From: 630D-37 sp037447295
GTDB taxonomy: Bacteria; Chloroflexota; Anaerolineae; Anaerolineales; Villigracilaceae
DNA: 29,131 nt
Assembly (NCBI GenBank): GCA_037447295.1
Contig: JBBIGZ010000037.1
Coordinates: 1-29,131 of the forward strand
Reading direction: 5' to 3'
The notes beneath the pieces are model-generated. The model was not told where the DNA came from. It ran no database searches and saw only the letters and a program-made list of their open reading frames with translations. Shown here piece after piece: positions 1 through 6,960 of this stretch (position 1 is the stretch's first letter; the number at the start of each line of letters is the position of its first letter). The position numbers and the translations under genes were made by a program.

Positions 1-753
1 GGCCGGGATTTGTTGTACCAGGGGAAAGGCCAATAGGCCCATTAGACCTGCTAAGAAGACCACGCGGCGTATTTTGGGATGCTTGAGCAAGTATGCCGTG
101 CCCTCGCGCGCTTCTTTCCAAAATTGAATGCCTTTCGGGTGCTCGATAGTGCTGCGATATGGATTTCGTATAGCCAATAAGCCACTCACTACAAAGAGAA
201 AACTAAAACCATTTACCAAGAAAACCCAAGCCTCGCCGCGATTCGGAATCCCCAGCAAAAAAGCCGCCGCCAGCGAAGGCCCCAAAACGCGCGAAAGATT
301 GAAAGCCATGGACTGCAAGGCAATAGCATTCGGTAGGGCAGAAGGACCTGCCAGCTCGACAAGCATAGCCTGGCGGGCGGTGATCTCTATCGTAGAAGCA
401 ATCCCCAGAACCAAGGAAAGCCAAACCAGATGGGTGACGCGCACGCGATCGGTAAAGGTCAACCAAGCGAGCAAAAAAGCCTGCAGCATCATCACCGTTT
501 GGGTGACGATCACCGCCTTACGCTTTTCCAGATGTTCAACCAGGACACCGCCAGGAATGGCCAGGAAAAAGGTGGGTAGGGTGAGGGCAAAGGCGATCAA
601 GCCCAGATCGAAGCGGCTATTGCTCAGGTGATAGGCTAGCAGTGGTTGGGCCGTATTCTGCATCGCCGTGCCGATAAGCGAAAGGAAGTGCCCACCGATG
701 AAAAGCACAAAATTGCGTTCACGCAAAGCGGGGAAACGATCCGAGATCGGCAT
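1..753 (-). CDS. MFS transporter, EntS-like/MFS_3 family (C-terminal part cut by window edge)
   Basis: I read this frame directly from the minus strand. It starts at ATG 753-751 and stays open for 251 codons to the window edge, so the stop codon is missing. The product is hydrophobic with several membrane helices. It begins MPISDRFPALRERNFVLF, followed by a helix containing GGHFLSLIGTAMQ, and has the loop GGVLVEHLEKRKAVIV between helices 2 and 3, which is the major-facilitator signature region. This pattern fits the EntS-like MFS_3 group of proton-driven exporters in the cytoplasmic membrane. The substrate cannot be read from sequence. It follows the SRAP gene by 5 bases and is probably the last or a late gene of the coiled-coil/selB/SRAP transcription unit. 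Confidence 0.85.
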   Translation of the reverse strand, partial: MPISDRFPALRERNFVLFIGGHFLSLIGTAMQNTAQPLLAYHLSNSRFDLGLIAFALTLPTFFLAIPGGVLVEHLEKRKAVIVTQTVMMLQAFLLAWLTFTDRVRVTHLVWLSLVLGIASTIEITARQAMLVELAGPSALPNAIALQSMAFNLSRVLGPSLAAAFLLGIPNRGEAWVFLVNGFSFLFVVSGLLAIRNPYRSTIEHPKGIQFWKEAREGTAYLLKHPKIRRVVFLAGLMGLLAFPLVQQIPA

Positions 754-758
754 TCAAA

Positions 759-1406
759 TCAGGGCTGAAACGGTTCTAGCAATTTCGGCTCATCGAGATC
801 GGATCGATTGACAAGCGTGCTCACCCGGTAGGCACCCATTGCCTCGGCCGGGAAGGGACGCACCCAGCGTTCAGGCGATTCGTTGACCCGTGGCCAGAGC
901 CACTCTTCGTATTCCTGTGGGGATAGGATCAATGGCATTCGCTCGTGGATCGGGCGCACCAGCTCATTGGCAGGAACGGTAAGAATCAGGCAAGTGCGCA
1001 TGTCTTGCCATTCTTCCCACAAGCCGGCAAAGGCAAACGGACGAGACTCGCGCAGACGAAAATACCAGGGATATTTGCTTCGACCGATGCTTTGCCATTC
1101 GTAGAAGCCATCTGCCGGAATCAGGCAGCGCCGAGAACGCCAGGCGGCGCGAAAAGCCGGTTTTAAGGCCGCGGTTTCGGCGCGCGCGTTTATGTAAGGT
1201 CCGATGCGCTCCGCCTTCGCTTTAGCCCAAGATGGCAGGAAGCCCCATTGGGCAAACCCTGCTTCGGCCGGCTGCTGCGCTTCGAGGATCAGAACAGGTT
1301 GTCCTGGTGCGATGTTATAGCGCGGCACATAAGGCGTCGGGAATGTCACCGGAAAACTTGTTTGTAGTGCCTGAAGATCAGCAGTTAGGGTGAATCGTCC
1401 GCACAT
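759..1406 (-). CDS. yedK: SRAP domain protein, YedK/HMCES-type abasic-site DNA-protein crosslink sensor
   Basis: This 215-residue SRAP-family protein shields abasic sites in single-stranded DNA by forming a thiazolidine crosslink through Cys2 after removal of Met1. The start is therefore fixed at ATG 1406, which gives MCGRF; a longer frame beginning at 1448 would bury the catalytic Cys. The expected active-site residues are visible: Cys2, Asn73 in INARAE, Glu103 in GFYEW and His154 in RPIHERMP. Length matches E. coli YedK closely. The gene overlaps the end of selB by 22 bases, so the two are probably translated from one message. Nothing links SRAP mechanistically to selenocysteine incorporation, so the pairing looks like operon packing. 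Confidence 0.93.
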   Translation of the reverse strand: MCGRFTLTADLQALQTSFPVTFPTPYVPRYNIAPGQPVLILEAQQPAEAGFAQWGFLPSWAKAKAERIGPYINARAETAALKPAFRAAWRSRRCLIPADGFYEWQSIGRSKYPWYFRLRESRPFAFAGLWEEWQDMRTCLILTVPANELVRPIHERMPLILSPQEYEEWLWPRVNESPERWVRPFPAEAMGAYRVSTLVNRSDLDEPKLLEPFQP

Positions 1407-3301
1407 GATTTGTTCCAATAGCGAAAATCGCCCTCGCGGCGCGTCCATCCTTGGGCATCTAGGTATTCCAAAAACGGTAAAACATATTTGCGCGAGGATT
1501 GAAAGAGATCGCGCACTTGGGCAACCGTCAATCGCTCTTCTCGAGACAGGCTCTGACGTAGCCGCTCGACCATAGCTTGAAAATCGGCCTGACGGAAGAC
1601 GATCTCAGGAGAAACGGCGATGAGATCACCCCGCAGCAGCAGTGCCTGGAAGACCTCTTGGCCGACGCTTGCAATGCATTCATCTACAGTGGGGGGCGCA
1701 AAAGGCGCTTGCTCGAAGCGCCGGAACAATGCCTGAACCTGTTTCTCCTGTGCCGGTGTAAAACGGATTTCGTGTTCGGGCAAGGCCAGGCGCGAGTGCA
1801 TCTCTTTGAGTGTACCTTCTGCCAGCCAACGTTCTACCAGGATGGGGAAGTGAGCCGCAGGAATGCGCAAACGTTGGAGCAGTTCTTGTCGCGGAATGCC
1901 GGGGCGGAGGGGATGGAGGCGATGGTATTCCGCCAGGTTGGCCTTTGCCTGCTCTGTGAGCGCCTGCCAGTGGCTCATGGCCATCACGAGCGCTTCGGGG
2001 GCAAGGACCTGGGACGGATCGCCTAAAAGAAGCAAAGTGCCTGGCCGAAGCAATTCCTGGGCAACTTGATACCCCAGCGATTCATCCAAAGCGGCGCGAC
2101 GAATGATTTCATTCAACGGAGCGATAAACAGATCCATCGCCGCCTGCAGCAGAAGGGTTTCGGGATCGCCCTTCTGAAGGGATTCCAGGCGTTGGAGAAC
2201 CTCCGCTTCAAAGCGGCGATAGCGACGCCGAGGATGGGGATCGAGGATCAAGCCGCCACCTAAGGTTTCGGCAGGGGAGGGCCGACGCAGGATGAACCGA
2301 TCGCCATGCGCGGCCACGATCGGCGCGCGGAGCTCCAATTGGGCCAGACCTTCTTCTCCGGGGAGCAATTCGTCCTTTCCCAGCAGGCGAATTCTGACCA
2401 GCGATTCGCTTGTGGTGTGAAATAGCTTGAGTTCGCTCCCGTGACGTAGCGGCTTTTTGAGATCGGGAAGTAGGCGGATGGCAACATCCAGGAACGTGGT
2501 AGGGCGGTATCTTTGCGCTAAGACAAGCACATCGCCACGTTCGATCTCGTGAGCCGAAACGCCGCTCAAGTTTACAGCGGTGCGTTGACCCGGATGGGCG
2601 GTTTCTTCCGCTTTTTTGTGCGTTTGCAGCCCGCGAATGCGGGCATGTAAGCCTTTGGGCAGGATCACGACCTCATCGCCAAGGTGCAACGTCCCGTCAA
2701 GCAGTGTTCCGGTGACGATTGTGCCAAAGCCGCTCAAGGTGAAAACGCGATCGATCGGCAGGCGCGGCCTGCCAAGATCGGGACGAGGTGGGGTTTCTTC
2801 CAATAAATGGGCGAGGGCGTTTACCAAAGCATCCAATCCATCGCCGCGTTTTGCCGAGACGTGCAGAATAGGCGCATTCTCCAGCACACTTCCGCGCACC
2901 AGCGAGCGGATTTCCTCTTCGACCAGCGCGAGCCACTCTTCATCCTGGATCAGGTCTATTTTGTTCAAGACGATCAAGCCTCGGCGAATTTGGAGCAGGT
3001 CAATGATCGCCAGGTGCTCACGCGTCTGAGGCATCACACCTTCATCTGCGGCAATCACCAGCAAAATGGCATCCAGCCCTCCCACGCCGGCCAGCATGTT
3101 TTCGATAAAATCCCGGTGCCCGGGGACGTCAACGATGCCTATTTCTTCGCCGTTCGGCAGCTGCAACCAGCCAAAGCCCAGATCGATGGTCATTTGGCGC
3201 TCTTGCTCTTCCTTCAGGCGATCTGGGTGAACGCCGGTTAGAGCGGCGATGAGCGCCGATTTGCCATGGTCAACGTGGCCGGCGGTGCCGATGACGTGCA
3301 T
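1385..3301 (-). CDS. selB: Selenocysteine-specific elongation factor SelB
   Basis: SelB is a GTPase that delivers selenocysteyl-tRNA(Sec) to the ribosome at UGA codons marked by a SECIS hairpin. The 638-residue product starts MHVIGTAGHVDHGKSALI. It has the G1 loop at residues 8-15, DVPGH from 58 and NKID at 113-116, followed by EF-Tu-like beta-barrel domains. The long C-terminal half (roughly residues 370-630) has the expected size and character of the winged-helix SECIS-binding domains that separate SelB from EF-Tu. It follows a coiled-coil gene by 3 bases and overlaps the SRAP gene. A SelW-like selenoprotein in the same window (13374-13631) is a likely client. selA, selD and selC were not seen here and must lie elsewhere if the system works. 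Confidence 0.96.
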   Translation of the reverse strand: MHVIGTAGHVDHGKSALIAALTGVHPDRLKEEQERQMTIDLGFGWLQLPNGEEIGIVDVPGHRDFIENMLAGVGGLDAILLVIAADEGVMPQTREHLAIIDLLQIRRGLIVLNKIDLIQDEEWLALVEEEIRSLVRGSVLENAPILHVSAKRGDGLDALVNALAHLLEETPPRPDLGRPRLPIDRVFTLSGFGTIVTGTLLDGTLHLGDEVVILPKGLHARIRGLQTHKKAEETAHPGQRTAVNLSGVSAHEIERGDVLVLAQRYRPTTFLDVAIRLLPDLKKPLRHGSELKLFHTTSESLVRIRLLGKDELLPGEEGLAQLELRAPIVAAHGDRFILRRPSPAETLGGGLILDPHPRRRYRRFEAEVLQRLESLQKGDPETLLLQAAMDLFIAPLNEIIRRAALDESLGYQVAQELLRPGTLLLLGDPSQVLAPEALVMAMSHWQALTEQAKANLAEYHRLHPLRPGIPRQELLQRLRIPAAHFPILVERWLAEGTLKEMHSRLALPEHEIRFTPAQEKQVQALFRRFEQAPFAPPTVDECIASVGQEVFQALLLRGDLIAVSPEIVFRQADFQAMVERLRQSLSREERLTVAQVRDLFQSSRKYVLPFLEYLDAQGWTRREGDFRYWNKSCADDSP

Positions 3302-3304
3302 GGG

Positions 3305-4492
3305 TTACCTTTTAGCCGAAGGTGGGGTGAAGAGGCGCTTGTAGGCCGTCAGCCAATCGTGGGCCAAATGCATCAGCTGTTGGATTTGTTCTTGGATGAT
3401 CTCGGCACTCTGATGGAATTGTTCCTGCAGGTTTTCAGTGGATTGCGATAATACCTGTTGTTTTTCCTCAATATTTCCCAGCCACTTGCGCAGATCGTTC
3501 AACGTTTGTTCCTGCAGCAGGGTAAAAGAGGTCCAGCGCTTTTGCTCTTCTGCCCGAAAGGCGACCCATTCTTGGCGCAGACGCTCCTCACCTAGACGTT
3601 GAATTTCGCTGATCTCACCAAGACGGCGCTCCAAGCGTTGCTGTAATTCTGCGAACACGTTTTCGGCGCGTTGGGTAGCGCGCAAAGCGTCCTCAACTTG
3701 GGTGCGCTTGGCATCCAGCTCGGTTATTACCCGACGGAACTGTTCGCCAAATTCTTCCATTCTTTTTTGATAACGTTGCAAGTCAACCTCCACGACTTGC
3801 ATTCTCTGGATTGCGGCACTAAACTCTTGTCGGCGATCGGTTTCGGAGGCCAAGACTTCGTTGACACGTTGATTAATCGAGCGAAATGCGTCGTTTTGAA
3901 GGTCTATTTTTTGTTGTTGTTCATCCATCCGTTTGCGTAGAGAGCTCAATTCTCCCTGTAAAGTGGTGATCTGCCCTAAATCTCGCCGATGGGCTTCTTC
4001 CCAGACCTGAGACGTGGTACGTAATTCATCCTGTGCCTGGGCTATCTGGGAAATTCTTTCCCGTAGATTGTCAATCACATCGCGCAAGCGAGCCGTCTCA
4101 TCGGCACGGGCTTTGATCTTTTGCTCAAACACCGGAAAATCCACTTTGGCGGAGCGGATCTCTTCCAGTTCCTTTTGTAGTGCTTCCAAGGAGCGCGCCG
4201 GAGTCTGAAGGGCTTCCTGTAATTTCTGGTCTCCCTTCCGCTCTACCTCGGTAATCATGCGTTGCAATTCCTCGCGTTGACGTTGTAGCCCATTTTCTAA
4301 TTGTTCCAAGCGAGCCGGAAGAGAAAGCAAGGGCGAGAGCTGTTTTTGCATTTCGCGAAGCTGTTGCGTTAAGATGCGCAAATCGGCAGATAGACCGTTT
4401 ATCTGCTCCTGCAGTACGCTTACTTGGGGCTTGTTTTTCCGCTGCTCTTCCTCAAGGAACTCCAACCGACGAATGATTTCCTCGAACTCCAT
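3305..4492 (-). CDS. Long coiled-coil protein of unknown function upstream of selB
   Basis: This 395-residue protein is almost entirely charged heptad sequence rich in Glu, Gln, Arg and Leu (for example EEIIRRLEFLEEEQRKN near the start and ENLQEQFHQSAEIIQEQIQQ near the end). I see no membrane helix, signal peptide or catalytic motif. It resembles cytoplasmic SMC-like or chromosome-partition-type coiled coils only in composition. The start at ATG 4492 is preferred over a 6-codon-longer frame because AGGAGG lies just upstream of it. It leads the unit with selB 3 bases downstream and is divergent from ftsY. I do not recognise the family. A structural role or a scaffold is possible, but the sequence does not decide. 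Confidence 0.8.
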   Translation of the reverse strand: MEFEEIIRRLEFLEEEQRKNKPQVSVLQEQINGLSADLRILTQQLREMQKQLSPLLSLPARLEQLENGLQRQREELQRMITEVERKGDQKLQEALQTPARSLEALQKELEEIRSAKVDFPVFEQKIKARADETARLRDVIDNLRERISQIAQAQDELRTTSQVWEEAHRRDLGQITTLQGELSSLRKRMDEQQQKIDLQNDAFRSINQRVNEVLASETDRRQEFSAAIQRMQVVEVDLQRYQKRMEEFGEQFRRVITELDAKRTQVEDALRATQRAENVFAELQQRLERRLGEISEIQRLGEERLRQEWVAFRAEEQKRWTSFTLLQEQTLNDLRKWLGNIEEKQQVLSQSTENLQEQFHQSAEIIQEQIQQLMHLAHDWLTAYKRLFTPPSAKR

Positions 4493-4530
4493 GAGTCCTC
4501 CTGTAGTCAAGGGTGAAAGGATTGCGTGAG

Positions 4531-4536
4531 ATTATA
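4531..4536 (-). promoter_or_regulatory. Candidate -10 element (TATAAT) for the coiled-coil/selB unit
   Basis: The minus strand reads TATAAT here, about 39 bases before ATG 4492, leaving a short leader that carries AGGAGG. No convincing -35 box lies 16-18 bases upstream (the region reads CAGATT), so the promoter call rests on the -10 box and position only. Confidence 0.4.
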
Positions 4537-4549
4537 AACCAGAACATGG

Positions 4550-4555
4550 TACAAT
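4550..4555 (+). promoter_or_regulatory. Candidate -10 element (TACAAT) for ftsY
   Basis: TACAAT ends 9 bases before the ftsY ATG at 4565. Transcription from it would start about 2-3 bases before the start codon, and no Shine-Dalgarno sequence is visible in CTGGGCGCT. This would make ftsY leaderless or nearly so. No good -35 box at normal spacing was seen. Confidence 0.35.
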
Positions 4556-4564
4556 CTGGGCGCT

Positions 4565-5473
4565 ATGGCAAACCTGTTCTCTAAATGGCGAGAAGGACTG
4601 CAACGTACCAGCCAGGCGACTTTTGGGCGCCTGGCAAGCATGCTGGGTGCTACCGAGATTTCCGAAGAAACCTGGGAAGAGATGGAAGCGCTCTTGATCC
4701 AGGCCGATGTGGGCGTGGAGACGACCCAGGATTTGCTTCAGGTTCTGCGCCGCAGGGTGCGTGATGAGGGCCTGCGCCGCTCAGATGCCTTACAGCAGGT
4801 TTTGCGCGAGGAACTGCTCCGACGTTTGCCAAAGCCGCCGGAAATTCAGTTCTCTTCGCATCCTGCCGTTATCTTGATTGTAGGGGTAAACGGTTCCGGG
4901 AAAACCACCACCATTGCCAAGCTCGGCCGGCACTTTCTCCAAGAAGGCAAAAAGGTGCTCTTTGGAGCGGCCGATACGTTTCGTGCTGCGGCGGTGGATC
5001 AACTCCAGGTTTGGGGTGAGCGGCTCGGGGTCCCGGTGATCACGGGTGCGCCGAACAGCGATCCCGGCGCCGTAGCTTATAACGCCGTTCAAGCCGGGTT
5101 AGCACGCGGCGTCGATATTATCCTGATCGATACGGCCGGACGTTTGCATACCCGCTATAATCTGATGGAAGAGCTCAAAAAGGTGCATCGGGTGATCGGA
5201 AAAGCATTACCCGGCGCGCCCCATGCCGTTTGGCTGGTGATGGATGCGACGACCGGACAGAACGCCCTGGCCCAAGCGCGAGCGTTCAAAGAGGCCGTGC
5301 AGGTCAACGGTGTCATTTTGAGCAAACTGGATACCTCGGCGCGCGGGGGAATGGCCTTTGCCATTTGGAACACGTTGCACCTGCCAATCCTGTTTGCCGG
5401 GCTTGGAGAGAAAATGGAAGATCTGCAACCGTTCGATCCGCAGGCTTTTGTGGATGGGATTTTTGCAACATGA
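4565..5473 (+). CDS. ftsY: Signal recognition particle receptor FtsY
   Basis: FtsY is the SRP receptor GTPase that docks ribosome-nascent-chain complexes at the membrane for co-translational insertion. The 302-residue protein has an N-terminal helical domain (about 1-95) and a G domain with GVNGSGKTT at 107-115, DTFRAAAVDQL near 137, DTAGRLHTR near 190 and the SKLD guanine-specificity motif. It lacks the long acidic A domain of E. coli FtsY, which is normal for short FtsY forms. The family usually has TKLDGTAKGG at the G4 region; here it reads SKLDTSARGG, a mild variant. It heads the plus-strand run and is followed 12 bases later by prfB. Confidence 0.96.
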   Translation: MANLFSKWREGLQRTSQATFGRLASMLGATEISEETWEEMEALLIQADVGVETTQDLLQVLRRRVRDEGLRRSDALQQVLREELLRRLPKPPEIQFSSHPAVILIVGVNGSGKTTTIAKLGRHFLQEGKKVLFGAADTFRAAAVDQLQVWGERLGVPVITGAPNSDPGAVAYNAVQAGLARGVDIILIDTAGRLHTRYNLMEELKKVHRVIGKALPGAPHAVWLVMDATTGQNALAQARAFKEAVQVNGVILSKLDTSARGGMAFAIWNTLHLPILFAGLGEKMEDLQPFDPQAFVDGIFAT

Positions 5474-5485
5474 TTATGAGGAGCT

Positions 5486-6581
5486 ATGAACGAATTGATC
5501 GAATGCCTTTCACAACTTCAAGAAAACATCGAGCAATTGCGGAGGCGTCTTTGACCTGGACGCTAAAGAGCACGAGCTGGATGAGCTAAACAAGCGTAGT
5601 GAATCCCCCGACCTTTGGAACGATCCTGCTTCGGCTCAACGTCTAATGCGCCGCTTATCCGAGCTGCGCGAGGAAGTCGAGGGCTGGCAGGCTTTTCAGC
5701 GGCGTGTTCAGGATGCGCTTGAGCTGACACGCATGGATGATGATAGTTTGCTAGATGAGCTGAAACACGAAGTCCAGTTGCTGGAAGAAGAATTTGAAAA
5801 GCGCTCTTTTGCCGCTATGCTTTCCGGGCCGTATGATGCCGGCGATGCATTGCTGGCGATCCACGCCGGCGCAGGCGGCACCGATTCGCAGGATTGGGCT
5901 TCGATGCTCATGCGCATGTATCTGCGCTGGGCCGAGCGCCGTGGATACGAAACGGAAATCCTCGACCTGACCGAAGGCGAAGAGGCCGGGATCAAAAGCG
6001 TGACCATTGCCGTCAACGGCAAATATGCCTATGGCTATCTACGCCCGGAAAAAGGTGTGCATCGGCTGGTGCGCCTTTCACCGTTTGATGCTGCCCATCG
6101 CCGGCACACGTCTTTCGCCCTGGTAGAGGTCTTGCCGCAAATTGCCATGGACGATCCGGAAGTGGTGATCGATCCGAAAGACTTGAGAATAGACGTCTAC
6201 CGTGCTTCGAGCGCCGGCGGTCAAAATGTGCAGAAAAATGCCACCGCGGTGCGCATCACGCACATCCCAACCGGGATCGTGGTCAGCTGCGAAAACGAAC
6301 GCTCGCAGGTGCAGAACAAAGAAACGGCCATGCGCATTTTACGCGCCCGTCTCTTTGAGCTAAAACAAGCCGAGAAGGAGGAGGAAATTGCCCTGCTGCG
6401 CGGTGAATACGTCAAGGCGGAATGGGGCAATCAGATCCGCTCCTATGTGCTCCATCCCTATCAGATGGTCAAGGATCACCGCACCGACTACGAAACTGGC
6501 AACACCCAGGCCGTGCTGGATGGCGAAATTGATGAGTTTATGATTGCGTACTTGCGTCAATTTGGAGGTGAAAAGCGATGA
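5486..6581 (+). CDS. prfB: Peptide chain release factor 2 (programmed +1 frameshift)
   Basis: RF2 terminates translation at UGA and UAA. Translation starts at ATG 5486 and reads 22 codons to CTT (5549-5551), where an in-frame TGA (5552-5554) interrupts it. A +1 shift skips T5552 and continues with GAC at 5553, giving a 364-residue protein, join(5486..5551,5553..6581). The stop-codon-recognition motif SPF is at about residues 198-200 and the peptidyl-transferase motif GGQ at about 244-246. ATG 5646 is an internal Met in the shifted frame, so a start there would drop the first 53 residues. The stop TGA overlaps the ATG of the microprotein gene (ATGA at 6578-6581). Confidence 0.97.
5541..5555 (+). 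promoter_or_regulatory. prfB programmed +1 frameshift site
   Basis: The site reads GGAGG, a 3-base spacer, then CTT TGA C. This is the conserved arrangement in which an internal Shine-Dalgarno-like sequence pushes the ribosome forward on the slippery CUU while RF2 is scarce. Slow termination at UGA then favours the shift, so RF2 sets its own level. Confidence 0.95.
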
Positions 6582-6709
6582 AGGTCTTTTGGCAGAAGTA
6601 CGTTTTTACCCGCGAGAACGGATTGGCATTGGCTTTGGCGCTGATCCTAACCGCTCTGGTTGTTTTCACCTCCGATCTCACCCCAACTTGGATCTATCAA
6701 GGATTTTGA
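6578..6709 (+). CDS. 43-residue single-pass membrane microprotein, DltX-like
   Basis: This gene is read directly from sequence and is below usual ORF size limits. It has a strong ribosome binding site (TTGGAGGTG at 6560-6568) and its ATG overlaps the prfB stop. The product has a basic N-terminus (K2, K7, R12), one hydrophobic helix at about residues 16-33, and the tail SDLTPTWIYQGF ending exactly in WIYQGF. Length, topology and the C-terminal aromatic-I-Y-x-x-F pattern resemble DltX (recalled C-terminus FIYNEF), the small protein whose C-terminal Tyr carries D-alanine between the carrier and the polymer in teichoic-acid D-alanylation. The following genes encode a DSF-type carrier and an adenylating ligase, as in dlt operons. 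The topology would put the tail outside. The homology is inferred from pattern, not proven. Confidence 0.7.
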   Translation: MKVFWQKYVFTRENGLALALALILTALVVFTSDLTPTWIYQGF

Positions 6710-6711
6710 AC

Positions 6712-6960
6712 ATGGATACCCTCATCCAAACGCTTTCCGAATATATCGCCCGTGAGATTCTAAAAACGCCTTCGCGCGCCCTGGGCGCGAATCAGCCGTT
6801 AATTTCTAGCGGTCTGATTGATTCTTTCCACCTGGTAGACCTGGCACTCTTTGTGGAAGATACATTCGGCGTGCACTTGGAAGATACAGAACTCAATGCG
6901 GCTACGTTTGACACCCTGGAACAGCTCGCCGCTTTGATCCGCGAACGTCAGGCATCATGA
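6712..6960 (+). CDS. Stand-alone acyl carrier protein (DltC-like DSF motif)
   Basis: This 82-residue carrier protein has the phosphopantetheine attachment site in SGLIDSFHLVDL with Ser38. The DSF form of the motif is typical of stand-alone carriers such as DltC, where fatty-acid synthase ACPs have DSL. The start at ATG 6712 is chosen because it gives a normal carrier length and follows the microprotein stop by 2 bases; an upstream Met at 6544 in this frame would run through the microprotein gene in another frame. The stop overlaps the ligase start (ATGA at 6957-6960). The carrier is most likely loaded by that ligase and used to pass an activated acyl group to a membrane acceptor or acyltransferase. 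The loaded group is unknown. Confidence 0.9.
   Translation: MDTLIQTLSEYIAREILKTPSRALGANQPLISSGLIDSFHLVDLALFVEDTFGVHLEDTELNAATFDTLEQLAALIRERQAS

Noticed and set aside
128..631. Plus-strand ORF of 167 residues
   Set aside because: It is antisense to the MFS transporter frame read on the minus strand, and its composition (rich in Arg, Ser and Lys) is that of a shadow frame.
5230..5589. 119-residue ORF across the ftsY-prfB junction
   Set aside because: It is out of frame in both genes and shows no recognisable domain.
6544..6960. Longer 138-residue carrier protein starting at 6544
   Set aside because: The extra N-terminus reads through prfB and the microprotein in another frame; ATG 6712 gives a normal 82-residue carrier.
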